Shown in pieces: positions 9,027 through 17,091 of a stretch of DNA of 64,000 nt. Positions within the stretch are counted from its first letter, which is position 1. Each line of letters opens with the position of its first letter. Under the pieces are notes generated by a model. It saw only the letters and a program-made list of their open reading frames with translations, made no database searches and was not told the origin of the DNA. Location: the NCBI RefSeq assembly GCF_904846645.1, contig NZ_CAJHBO010000004.1, forward strand, positions 101,285 to 165,284. The letters are read 5' to 3'. Source of the DNA: Psychrobacter sp. Pi2-1 (GTDB lineage: Bacteria > Pseudomonadota > Gammaproteobacteria > Pseudomonadales > Moraxellaceae). The translations under genes and the position numbers were made by a program.

Positions 9027-10490
9027 TTAGCTGATATCAGAACACCAGTATTTGGTCGTAATATAGTCTTCGATACCATATTTTGAGCCTTCACGGCCAA
9101 AGCCAGACTGCTTCACGCCGCCAAATGGGGCAACTTCTGTAGAAATCAAACCCGTGTTATGACCGATGATGCCGTACTCTAGCCCTTCGGTCACGCGCCA
9201 TGAGCGTGCATAGTCACTACTATAGAAGTAAGCAGCCAAGCCATAAATGGTATCGTTGGCAGCACGAATCACTTCTGCTTCGTCTTTGAAAGTAAATATG
9301 GTCGCAATTGGTCCAAAGATTTCTTCAGAAGCGATATCCATATCACTGCTAATATCAGTGATAACGGTTGGGTTATACGTCAGCTCTGAGGCGTCATTGA
9401 CACTACCGCCCGTGACCAGTTTGGCACCTTTATCGATTGCGTCTTTAAGGAGGGCTTGAACTTTATCTAACGCTTTTTTGTTGATAAGCGGGCCAATATC
9501 TACGCCCTCTTCCAAGCCGTTACCGACTTTTAATTCAGCCACTTTTTTGACAAAGACGTCTAAGAACTCATCTTTGATGCTGTCTTGCACGTACACACGG
9601 TTGGCGCACACACAGGTCTGACCCGCATTACGGTATTTAGAGGCGATAAGGCCTGCAGCAGCTTTCTCAAGATCGGCATCATCAAAGACAATAAATGGCG
9701 CGTTGCCACCAAGCTCTAATGACAGCTTCTTAATAGTCGGCGCGCATTGTGCCATTAGCGTACGACCGACTTCTGTAGAGCCCGTGAACGACAGCTTATG
9801 AATACGTGCATCACCCGTTAGGATTTCACCGATAGTTGATGATTTACCCGTTACAATCTGGAGCACACCTGCAGGAATACCTGCTTGCTCTGCCAAAGCG
9901 CCCAATGCCAATGCTGAAAATGGCGTTTCGGTGGCTGGTTTGACGATAATCGTACAACCTGCTGCCATCGCCGGTGCGACTTTTCGCGTGATCATCGCGG
10001 CTGGGAAATTCCAAGGCGTAATAGCGGCACAAACACCGACTGGCTGTTTGAGCACAACATGACGTAATTGCGTACTGTTAGCAGGAATGACATCACCATA
10101 AACGCGCTTGCCTTCTTCGGCGAACCAGCGAATAAAGCTATTGGCATAACCGATTTCGCCGCGTGACTCAGTCAGCGGCTTACCTTGCTCAGCGGTCATG
10201 ATAATCGCGAGATCTTCTTTATTGGCATCGATAAGATCTGCCCACTTTTGCAACAACTCGGCACGCTCTTTAGCCGTTTTTGCCGCCCAAGCAACTTGAG
10301 CTTCATGAGCAAAAGCAACCGCTTCATTGACATCTTCTGTCGTGAGGCTTGGTACAGTACCAATGAGCTCGCCGTTAAAAGGATTGTCCACATTGAGGGC
10401 TTCATTGTCACTGGAGACATGCCAGCCGTCTTTAACGAAGCAAGATTGTTTGAGTAGGTCTGGATTTGATAACTGTAGCGTATTTGACAT
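9027..10490 (-). CDS. gabD: Succinate (or glutarate) semialdehyde dehydrogenase GabD
   Basis: A 487-residue NADP-type semialdehyde dehydrogenase that oxidises the product of GabT to succinate, or glutarate semialdehyde to glutarate. The start at MSNTLQLSNPDLL is preferred over a Met six codons upstream because AAGGAG sits about 8 bases before it. Visible motifs are ITPWNFPAAMITRK, SFTGSTEVGR, the general-base Glu in LELGGNAPF, the catalytic Cys in NAGQTCVCANR, and EEIFGPI. It lies 159 bases upstream of gabT on the same strand, and an IclR gene diverges from it. Confidence 0.93.
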   Translation of the reverse strand: MSNTLQLSNPDLLKQSCFVKDGWHVSSDNEALNVDNPFNGELIGTVPSLTTEDVNEAVAFAHEAQVAWAAKTAKERAELLQKWADLIDANKEDLAIIMTAEQGKPLTESRGEIGYANSFIRWFAEEGKRVYGDVIPANSTQLRHVVLKQPVGVCAAITPWNFPAAMITRKVAPAMAAGCTIIVKPATETPFSALALGALAEQAGIPAGVLQIVTGKSSTIGEILTGDARIHKLSFTGSTEVGRTLMAQCAPTIKKLSLELGGNAPFIVFDDADLEKAAAGLIASKYRNAGQTCVCANRVYVQDSIKDEFLDVFVKKVAELKVGNGLEEGVDIGPLINKKALDKVQALLKDAIDKGAKLVTGGSVNDASELTYNPTVITDISSDMDIASEEIFGPIATIFTFKDEAEVIRAANDTIYGLAAYFYSSDYARSWRVTEGLEYGIIGHNTGLISTEVAPFGGVKQSGFGREGSKYGIEDYITTKYWCSDIS

Positions 10491-10575
10491 GTTGACGCTC
10501 CTTGTCATATAGGGGTATGTGTATGAGAATGGATATAGCCTGAGCTATTAAATAATTATTGATAATTGTTTTTTT

Positions 10576-10591
10576 GTTCAATATACTGAAC
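10576..10591. promoter_or_regulatory. Candidate IclR-type operator between gabD and its regulator
   Basis: The dyad GTTCA-ATATAC-TGAAC lies in the divergent promoter region of gabD and the IclR gene. A GTTCA/TGAAC-type symmetric site is a usual form for IclR-family operators. Binding by the neighbour is inferred. Confidence 0.5.
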
Positions 10592-10712
10592 GTGTATTCT
10601 ATATACGAGACATCATTATAAGAACGATATGTCGCGATTTGCAACCCTTAATCTCATTATTTTAGAAATTATCTTGTACTTTTTCATTTTATTTCACTTT
10701 TATAGGTTACTT

Positions 10713-11483
10713 ATGAGCTCGACTGCCGTGCCTGCGCTAGACAAAACCTTTCAGATTTTGGACTTGATTACCGATAGCTCACAGCCTCTGACAGCGGCTC
10801 ATATCGCAAAAGAGCTTGGGCTACCGCGTAGCTCCACTCACAACATTTTGCAGAGTCTATTGACCAAGCATGTCATTTACAAAGACCCTGAAAGCCGTTT
10901 TTATTTGGGTTCATATTTGATGTACTGGGCAGGCAAGTACGAGCAGCAGCAAGGCGTGGTGCAGTTGTTTAAAGATTTGATTGTGCAGTATCCGGTACTT
11001 CTTCAGCACACAGTGACCTTGTCAAAACTTGATTTGGGCGAAGTGGTATTTTTGGCTTGTCATGAGTCACCTGCACCGCTTGGCTTTACTTTTCGAGCAG
11101 GCGTTCGCGTACCTGCCGTATTTTCTGCGACAGGCAAAGCCATGCTATCCACGTTGTCGATGGACAGCATCAAATCATTGTATAAAGATACGTTTCCAAT
11201 GCCGATGACCCAGCATGGGGTCAAGAATTTTACCGATTTGGCAACTGAGCTTGCGGTGATACAAGAAAGCCGAGTGTCTCTCGATGATGGACAATTGCGC
11301 GATGGAATGTACTGCTTGGGCACTTATATTCGTAATGCGTCAGGCAATGCGGTTGCTGGTATGGCCGTGAGTTTTTTGCAAGGAGAGTATGAGTCTAAAC
11401 GGGCTGAGGTCAGTGCGGTATTGATTGAATTGGCCGAGCAAATCGAGCAGCATTTAGGCTTCAATCCTAACGCTGAAAGGTAG
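10713..11483 (+). CDS. IclR-family transcriptional regulator (gab-linked)
   Basis: A 256-residue DNA-binding regulator. The frame is open 28 codons further upstream, but that stretch is hydrophobic and AT-rich. The ATG giving MSSTAVPALDKTFQIL matches family starts and was chosen. The N-terminal winged helix-turn-helix (LTAAHIAKELGLPRSSTHNILQSL) covers roughly residues 25-55. The IclR effector domain follows with FRAGVRVPAVFSATGKAML and the late CLGTYIRNASGNAVAGMAVSF. It is divergent from gabD, so local control of gabD-gabT is likely. The inducer is unknown. Confidence 0.9.
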   Translation: MSSTAVPALDKTFQILDLITDSSQPLTAAHIAKELGLPRSSTHNILQSLLTKHVIYKDPESRFYLGSYLMYWAGKYEQQQGVVQLFKDLIVQYPVLLQHTVTLSKLDLGEVVFLACHESPAPLGFTFRAGVRVPAVFSATGKAMLSTLSMDSIKSLYKDTFPMPMTQHGVKNFTDLATELAVIQESRVSLDDGQLRDGMYCLGTYIRNASGNAVAGMAVSFLQGEYESKRAEVSAVLIELAEQIEQHLGFNPNAER

Positions 11484-11496
11484 CGTTAGGATTGAA
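11460..11496 (+). terminator. Long hairpin overlapping the IclR gene stop codon
   Basis: Perfect 15-bp arms (TTCAATCCTAACGCT and its complement) flank a 7-base loop, and the stop codon lies at the start of the right arm. There is no T run on either side, so it may be a weak or Rho-assisted terminator or an mRNA-stabilising structure between convergent genes. Confidence 0.55.
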
Positions 11497-11536
11497 TATC
11501 AGTGCAGGTCTAAAAAATATAAACCAAAAAACTCTG

Positions 11537-12754
11537 TTAAACGACCCCATCGGCTTTTAGTTTAGCAATCATCTCACTGTCATAACCTAAATCAGCAAGC
11601 GTACTATCAGTGTGTTCGCTTAACTGCGGTGGCGGCGTACGATAGCTGACTGGTGATGCGGATAACTTAATAGGGTTACCAAGTGCGCGTACTGGACTGC
11701 CTTGCTCGGTGAAATTAACAATCATATTCCTCGCTTGCGCTTGCGGCATGGCCAAGGCTTCAGCCACATTATGAATCGCGCCGCATGGAATACCTGCCTG
11801 ATCTAAAACCTCTAGCCAATAGGTACGTGGTTGCTCAGAAAATTTCTTGCTCAGCGCACCGCACAGCAGTTCGCGATTGGCAACGCGTTGTGGATTGGTC
11901 GCAAAGCGCTCATCGGTATGCCAATCGACTGAGAGTACGTCACACAGTTTGGCAAACTGACTGTCATTACCACAGGCTAAAATAAAGTGCTGCTCACCCT
12001 CGCCAGCAAATACTTGATACGGCACGATATTAGGATGCTGATTGCCTAGCCTTGGCGGTATCTTATCTGAGGCCAAATGATTCATACCGACATTGGCTAG
12101 CATGGCGAGCGCGCTATCGAGCAACGCCACATCGACATGTTGACCAACACCCGTATTTTGACGTGCCAGTAGTGCCGCTTGAATACCAATGGTCAACTGC
12201 AAACCTGCAAACAAATCAACCACTGCGACACCAACTTTGTGCGGCTCGCCATCGCTTGGACCCGTGATACTCATCAGACCTGACAGACCTTGGATAATAT
12301 AATCGTAACCAGGGCGTTTGGCATCGGGACCTGTCTGCCCAAACCCTGTCAATGACGCATAAATCAGACGCGGATTGTCTTGTTTTAAGCTGTCATAATC
12401 CAAGCCATATTTTTTCAGACCACCGACTTTGAAGTTTTCGACCAAAATATCACTGTCAGCGATTAGCTGTTTAATAATGGTTTGCCCTATTGGCGTAGTG
12501 ATATCTACCGTCAGTGATTTTTTATTGCGGTTAATCGTAGCGTAATAAGCGGAGGTGTCATCGCTGAATGTTGGCGGTGCCCAATGACGCGTTTCATCAC
12601 CGATATGTGGACGCTCAACCTTGATAACTTCGGCACCCAGATCAGCAAGTACTTGGGTACAAGAAGGCCCTGCCAACACTCTCGATAAATCAAGCACTTT
12701 GATACCATGCAATGCGCCCTTTGGCATATTAGCCATATCAATCATATCTGTCAT
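11537..12754 (-). CDS. CaiB/BaiF-family CoA-transferase, likely glutarate:succinyl-CoA type
   Basis: A 405-residue family III CoA-transferase. It has the N-terminal GIKVLDLSRVLAGPSCTQVLADLGAEVIK-type fold start, NRNKKSLTVD, and the catalytic Asp in RPGYDYIIQ followed by GLSGLMSITG. AAGGGAAG precedes the ATG. Its neighbour is glutaryl-CoA dehydrogenase on the same strand. A CaiB-type enzyme paired with that gene most likely activates glutarate with CoA from succinyl-CoA, as does the human homologue SUGCT. That substrate is inferred from context only. A 14-bp inverted repeat lies 48 bases upstream. Confidence 0.85.
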   Translation of the reverse strand: MTDMIDMANMPKGALHGIKVLDLSRVLAGPSCTQVLADLGAEVIKVERPHIGDETRHWAPPTFSDDTSAYYATINRNKKSLTVDITTPIGQTIIKQLIADSDILVENFKVGGLKKYGLDYDSLKQDNPRLIYASLTGFGQTGPDAKRPGYDYIIQGLSGLMSITGPSDGEPHKVGVAVVDLFAGLQLTIGIQAALLARQNTGVGQHVDVALLDSALAMLANVGMNHLASDKIPPRLGNQHPNIVPYQVFAGEGEQHFILACGNDSQFAKLCDVLSVDWHTDERFATNPQRVANRELLCGALSKKFSEQPRTYWLEVLDQAGIPCGAIHNVAEALAMPQAQARNMIVNFTEQGSPVRALGNPIKLSASPVSYRTPPPQLSEHTDSTLADLGYDSEMIAKLKADGVV

Positions 12755-12801
12755 GAGCTTCCCTTACTCTGTCGCGTATTTTGCGACTTTTAATCATAAA
12801 A

Positions 12802-12848
12802 TTGTTATTCATGATTTAGCTATTTAACCGTTGAATCATGAATAACAA
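12802..12848 (-). promoter_or_regulatory. Large palindrome upstream of the CoA-transferase gene
   Basis: Perfect 14-bp arms TTGTTATTCATGAT and ATCATGAATAACAA are separated by 19 bases and sit 48-94 bases before the CoA-transferase ATG. No T run follows, so it looks like an operator (possibly two half-sites for an IclR-type tetramer) rather than a terminator. Confidence 0.5.
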
Positions 12849-12850
12849 CT

Positions 12851-12908
12851 GAAAAACGTACGCTACTGTTAATGCTCTTTTGATAAAAAGCCAAGCAGTA
12901 ACGTACGT
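12851..12908 (-). terminator. Probable terminator of gcdH
   Basis: The arms ACGTACGCTACTG and CAGTAACGTACGT pair except for one mismatch. On the - strand the stem is followed directly by TTTTTC. It lies about 42 bases past the gcdH stop. Confidence 0.65.
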
Positions 12909-12949
12909 CATAAAATACAGTTGTACCAAAAATTATTAGCTAAAAATTC

Positions 12950-14134
12950 TTAAAAGAACGCTTGAATGCCTGTCTGTGCACGGCCTAGGATAAGCGCATG
13001 AATATCATGTGTACCCTCGTAAGTGTTGACGGCTTCCAAGTTCATCACGTGGCGGATGATATGGAACTCATCAGAGATACCGTTACCGCCATGCATATCA
13101 CGAGCGATACGTGCGATATCCAGTGCCTTACCACAGTTATTACGTTTAATGAGTGAGATCATTTCAGGCGCTGCATTGTCTTCATCCATCAAACGACCCA
13201 CGCGTAGCGCCGCTTGTAGACCTAATGTGATTTCTGTCTGCATATTGGCAAGCTTTAACTGTACCAGCTGCGTTGCGGCTAGCGGACGACCAAACTGCTT
13301 ACGATCGAGCGTATACTGACGAGCTGCTTTCCAGCAGAATTCAGCCGCACCCATCGAACCCCAAGCGATACCATAACGGGCTTTATTTAAGCAGCCAAAT
13401 GGTCCTTTTAGGCCACGGATATCTGGGAAAGCATTGGCTTCAGGAACGAATACTTTGTCCATGACAATCTCACCCGTGACTGATGCACGTAATGAGAATT
13501 TGCCTTCGATTTTCGGTGCTGATAACCCTTTCATGCCTTTGTCTAAAACAAAACCGCGAATCTCGCCAGCATCATCTTTTGCCCACACGACAAACACGTC
13601 AGCGATAGGACTATTGGTGATCCACATTTTATTACCCGTCAGCTCATAACCGCCATCTACAGCGCGTGCACGAGTCGACATCGATGAAGGATCAGATCCT
13701 GAATCAGGCTCCGTCAGACCAAAGCAGCCAACATACTCACCCGAAGCAAGCTTAGGCAAATAACGCTCTCTTTGCTCTTCAGTACCGTACGCCCAAATAG
13801 GATGCATAACCAAGCTTGACTGCACGCTCATCGCTGAACGGTAGCCCGAATCAACCGCTTCCACTTCCTTGGCAATCAGACCATAGGCAACACTCGATAA
13901 ACCAGCACAACCATAACCTTCAATCGTGACACCCAGCAAACCCATTTCACCCATTTGACGCATGATATTACGATCAAAATTCTCGTTGCGATTGGCCTCA
14001 ACAATGCCCGGCATCAGCTCTTTTTGAAAAAACTGACGGGCGCTGTCTGTGACCATGCGTTCTTCTTCAGTGAGCTGGTCACGTAGTAAAAAAGGATCTT
14101 CCCAATCAAAGCGTGGGCTGGTAGATGTTGCCAT
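12950..14134 (-). CDS. gcdH: Glutaryl-CoA dehydrogenase
   Basis: An FAD-dependent acyl-CoA dehydrogenase that oxidises and decarboxylates glutaryl-CoA to crotonyl-CoA. The start at [11 protein letters not shown] is set by AAGGAGATCCAC immediately upstream; a Met eight codons earlier is less likely. Motifs seen are [11 protein letters not shown], the FAD-side KMWITNSP, the substrate-binding region [13 protein letters not shown] typical of glutaryl-CoA enzymes, and [10 protein letters not shown] with the catalytic Glu. It has the expected length (394 residues). It is divergent from an IclR-family gene. Confidence 0.94.
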   Translation of the reverse strand: MATSTSPRFDWEDPFLLRDQLTEEERMVTDSARQFFQKELMPGIVEANRNENFDRNIMRQMGEMGLLGVTIEGYGCAGLSSVAYGLIAKEVEAVDSGYRSAMSVQSSLVMHPIWAYGTEEQRERYLPKLASGEYVGCFGLTEPDSGSDPSSMSTRARAVDGGYELTGNKMWITNSPIADVFVVWAKDDAGEIRGFVLDKGMKGLSAPKIEGKFSLRASVTGEIVMDKVFVPEANAFPDIRGLKGPFGCLNKARYGIAWGSMGAAEFCWKAARQYTLDRKQFGRPLAATQLVQLKLANMQTEITLGLQAALRVGRLMDEDNAAPEMISLIKRNNCGKALDIARIARDMHGGNGISDEFHIIRHVMNLEAVNTYEGTHDIHALILGRAQTGIQAFF

Positions 14135-14228
14135 GTGGATCTCCTTGGTATCAGTCATCCTGACTGACGAATAGTGATTGATACATCATTTGGTCTAACA
14201 AGTCATTGACTTTGTCATTCCGCTGTGC

Positions 14229-14241
14229 GAAACTTAGTTTC
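14229..14241. promoter_or_regulatory. Candidate operator between gcdH and its IclR regulator
   Basis: The dyad GAAAC-TTA-GTTTC sits in the 191-base divergent promoter region, 95 bases from the gcdH ATG. Its size and place fit an IclR-family binding site. The assignment is inferred. Confidence 0.4.
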
Positions 14242-14325
14242 ATAATGTAAAACCATTAAAGCAAACTTTCGCTGCGCTGTAAACCTTTATCAAAAAATAT
14301 CGCCATCAAAAGAGATAGGAATAAA

Positions 14326-15153
14326 ATGACAAAACCATCATCGACAGCTACGCCATTATTAGAACGCATGCATGGCGTTATGAGTCAGAGCAAAGAAGAG
14401 AACGACCGACAGTTTGTGACAGCATTGGGACGGGGACTGATCATACTGGCGGCTTTTGAGCATCATGAACGGCTCACCCATCAGCAGCTATGTCAGATGA
14501 CAGATCTACCAAAAGCAACCATTACTCGCCTTATCCATACCTTAACCACGCTTGGGTTTTTACGAACGAATGATTATGGCCAGTATCAATTGGGCAGTAG
14601 TGCTGTACGGCTAAGTGCTACCGCTTGGAGTCGCCATGATATGGTCGCAGCGGCTGAGCCTTTACTGCGACAGTTTGCTAGTGAGAATGAAGTATCGGTG
14701 AATTTGGCTACCGAAGTCGAAGGAGAGATGCGCTATCACGCCTGCTGTCGTAGCCCCGCTCGCCTATCGGTCAACTTACAAGTTGGCTCAGCAGTTCCAG
14801 TGGCACGCACTGCTATCGGACGCGCTTTTTATGCGGTAAGTACGCAAGCGAGACAGGCTGTCATCATTAAAAATCTACAAGAGAATTTGTCTACCGAGGA
14901 TTATAACCACGCACAAACTGCCCTAGCCAATGCGGCAGAGCATTATGAAAAATACGGCTATACCGTGTCTGATGGGGAGTTTTCTACCGATATATTGGCC
15001 GTCGCGGTTGGGGTATATGATGTTGCAACGGGGCAATATACGTATTCGCTCAATGCCAGTGTGCCAAGTGCAAACTGGAAAGCGGACGACTATGCGGTGA
15101 TGATAGTGCCAAAATTGCAGGCGTTGGCGGAGCGGATTGGTGGTGGGGTTTAA
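14326..15153 (+). CDS. IclR-family transcriptional regulator (glutarate-linked)
   Basis: A 275-residue regulator with an N-terminal helix-turn-helix (LTHQQLCQMTDLPKATITRLIHTL, about residues 48-71) and an IclR effector domain (LQVGSAVPVARTAIGRAFYAV and the late VSDGEFSTDILAVAVGV). It begins with the QFVTALGRGLIILAAFE form seen in the PcaR-like branch. An AGGA lies 6 bases before the ATG. It diverges from gcdH and is probably its glutarate- or glutaryl-CoA-responsive regulator (inferred). Confidence 0.9.
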   Translation: MTKPSSTATPLLERMHGVMSQSKEENDRQFVTALGRGLIILAAFEHHERLTHQQLCQMTDLPKATITRLIHTLTTLGFLRTNDYGQYQLGSSAVRLSATAWSRHDMVAAAEPLLRQFASENEVSVNLATEVEGEMRYHACCRSPARLSVNLQVGSAVPVARTAIGRAFYAVSTQARQAVIIKNLQENLSTEDYNHAQTALANAAEHYEKYGYTVSDGEFSTDILAVAVGVYDVATGQYTYSLNASVPSANWKADDYAVMIVPKLQALAERIGGGV

Positions 15154-15228
15154 AACAGTAATATGGTGAAGATATAAGCCTTCTAGCCAGTCATAATGCT
15201 TTTCTATTGATATAGGATAAAGGGCTGG

Positions 15229-16227
15229 TCAATTGGCTGGCTCTTTAGCGTCTAATACCCACACGGCATCGTGTCCAACAAAATACGTATGATGGTCCGC
15301 CACTTCTATGTTATAGACATAGTCTTCATAAGGATTGGGGCAGACATCGTTATAGCGTCGCATCTGCTCATGGATACTTTCTTCTGTTAATCCCATTGAA
15401 TCGCCATACTTTTTGATACTGGCTAAAGCTTTTTTGAATAAACCTTCATCACCAATTCTATTTTCTTTGATTATTTTTCCCTCAAAGATTAGAGGTGAGT
15501 GCATCTCTCTTACAAACCTTTCTGCACTATGTGTCTTAGGCGCTATGTCTTGACGTAATCTTACATTCAATGTTTTATAAAGATCAGGGTCTATAATAAA
15601 GGGTGCCTTTTCATTGATGAGCAACTTGGCATCAGAAGTTTGCAGATTGACAGTTTTGATTTCTTCTTTGAACGCTTCTTCTGTATTGGCTAAACTGACA
15701 AACTGGTAGCCATCATCCGTAAATTTCACAAACTGAACCAGACCATCTGTCTCCCATAAGTCATGTTCCTCAATACTTTGAGTATACGCTGTACCTTCAG
15801 GGAAGTTAGGTAAGGTGCGTACAGGGATAAACGAGTAATCATCAAGTGCAATCGTATCACCATGAGCAGACGTTAGATATCCAGCTGGTAAACGCTCCGC
15901 CGATAACCACTCACCCTCTAAATCTTCAGGCTGCCGAGTTACCCAAAATGGGTGGTTGCTGGTACATAAGATATAGTTTCTACCCTTCTCACCTTGCTTG
16001 GCTACCGTTTCGTTAAAGTATTCAACTTTAAAGATTCTTTCCTTTTTCGGGGATGTAAACGTACTTATGACAGGCTTATACTCTATATCACCGCTACCAT
16101 CTTCAGGCTTGAAGAGTACAGGCTTTGATAAAATTAAGTCGCCCACTTTGATATCTTGGATTGGCACTAGACCCTTATCCGTATGTACCAATGTACCTGC
16201 GACAAATCCTGGAACGTTTTTATTCAT
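15229..16227 (-). CDS. Stand-alone Hint-domain protein C (332 residues)
   Basis: The last of three tandem genes with Hint (hedgehog/intein) folds, related to the pretoxin-Hint domains of polymorphic toxins. The N-terminal block is PGFVAGTLVHTDKGLVPIQ, the central block CTSNHPFWVTR has the conserved T-x-N-H, and the C-terminal block is YNIEVADHHTYFVG followed by WVLDA. The residue that is Cys1 in active Hints is Gly here, and the terminal Asn is Asp, so self-splicing or cleavage seems unlikely. The ~170-residue middle is unlike its neighbours. The gene starts 18 bases after Hint B. The N-terminal third is nearly identical to Hint A in DNA. No toxin or immunity domain was recognised; function unknown. 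Confidence 0.8.
   Translation of the reverse strand: MNKNVPGFVAGTLVHTDKGLVPIQDIKVGDLILSKPVLFKPEDGSGDIEYKPVISTFTSPKKERIFKVEYFNETVAKQGEKGRNYILCTSNHPFWVTRQPEDLEGEWLSAERLPAGYLTSAHGDTIALDDYSFIPVRTLPNFPEGTAYTQSIEEHDLWETDGLVQFVKFTDDGYQFVSLANTEEAFKEEIKTVNLQTSDAKLLINEKAPFIIDPDLYKTLNVRLRQDIAPKTHSAERFVREMHSPLIFEGKIIKENRIGDEGLFKKALASIKKYGDSMGLTEESIHEQMRRYNDVCPNPYEDYVYNIEVADHHTYFVGHDAVWVLDAKEPAN
16070..16211 (-). repeat. Direct repeat copy 1 in Hint C (pair with 17792-17933)
   Basis: This 142-base stretch, coding for the N-terminal Hint block, aligns without gaps to 17792-17933 in Hint A with only scattered differences. It suggests recent duplication or gene conversion. Confidence 0.8.
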
Positions 16228-16245
16228 ATTATCAACTCACTGAGA

Positions 16246-17058
16246 TTATTTATTATAAAATTCACCGTCATACACCCAAATGCCTTTTTTTCCTACAAAA
16301 TAAGTATGAGTATCGGCGACTTCAATGTTATAGACATAATCAGTGAAGGCATTGGATGTAGCTCTGGAGTCATTCTCCCAATCTGGCACTCTGTAGGCTG
16401 CAACTAACTTACTATAGTACTCTATCTCGACACGATTCTCAGGATTGTCTTTGTCTAAAAACTTATGAAACTTCGCATAAGGTTCAGAACCATCCTCCGA
16501 ATGTAAGTCCCTACCTAAAAGACTATTGTCATCATTAGTAAACACCTCTACAGCTTCACCATTCCTAAAGTCAATCACCCCTATATCAATTTCACCTGGA
16601 TCTGCATGCTTATCTTGACAGCTGTGCATATACAACCCAACCTTTGGATCGCTAGTTGCTATGACATACTTTCCTCCAATTTGATAAGGATCATACACCT
16701 CTTCGTGATATCTACCAGATATGTCAAGTATTTCACCTTGATGGCCTCTTTCTGGAAAAATATAATTAACAATATCGTTAGATGTAATGAACTTTGCAGC
16801 TACCCATCTTGGTTTTTCCTCATCACTGACATGCGTCCAGAATGGATGATTATCAGTACAGTAAATACCCTCAACAGGCGTTATAATCTTTTGTTTAGTA
16901 GCAGACTTGATGGTTCTTATCACAGGCTTATAGACCAGTTCTCCTTCACCACTTTCATCCTTAGACAGTACTTTATCACCGATTTTTAACTCCTGAATAG
17001 GTACTAATCCTTTATCTGTATGAACGAGCGTTCCCGCGACAAATCCTGTGTTGTTCAT
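16246..17058 (-). CDS. Stand-alone Hint-domain protein B (270 residues)
   Basis: The middle gene of the Hint array. The start at MNNTGFVAG was chosen because AAAGGA lies 7 bases before it and it matches Hint A; an ATG five codons upstream is also in frame. It has GTLVHTDKGLVPIQ, the central CTDNHPFWTHV, and the C-terminal YNIEVADTHTYFVG then WVYDG. Gly replaces the usual Cys1 and Asp the terminal Asn. The middle region (about residues 70-240) differs from both neighbours. No membrane segment or signal peptide is seen. It begins 33 bases after Hint A, in an apparent operon. Confidence 0.8.
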   Translation of the reverse strand: MNNTGFVAGTLVHTDKGLVPIQELKIGDKVLSKDESGEGELVYKPVIRTIKSATKQKIITPVEGIYCTDNHPFWTHVSDEEKPRWVAAKFITSNDIVNYIFPERGHQGEILDISGRYHEEVYDPYQIGGKYVIATSDPKVGLYMHSCQDKHADPGEIDIGVIDFRNGEAVEVFTNDDNSLLGRDLHSEDGSEPYAKFHKFLDKDNPENRVEIEYYSKLVAAYRVPDWENDSRATSNAFTDYVYNIEVADTHTYFVGKKGIWVYDGEFYNK

Positions 17059-17091
17059 TAATTTTCCTTTCATTTTTTATTATTGATGTGG

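Noticed and set aside
10629..10712. N-terminal extension of the gab-linked IclR protein
   Set aside because: The 28 extra residues are hydrophobic, AT-rich and overlap the divergent promoter; the ATG at 10713 matches the family start.
12802..12848. The palindrome as a transcription terminator
   Set aside because: No T run follows on either strand and the gcdH terminator lies next to it with a proper T tract.
16606..16989. 127-codon + strand frame in the Hint array
   Set aside because: It is antisense to Hint B, and its translated text is low in complexity and resembles no protein.
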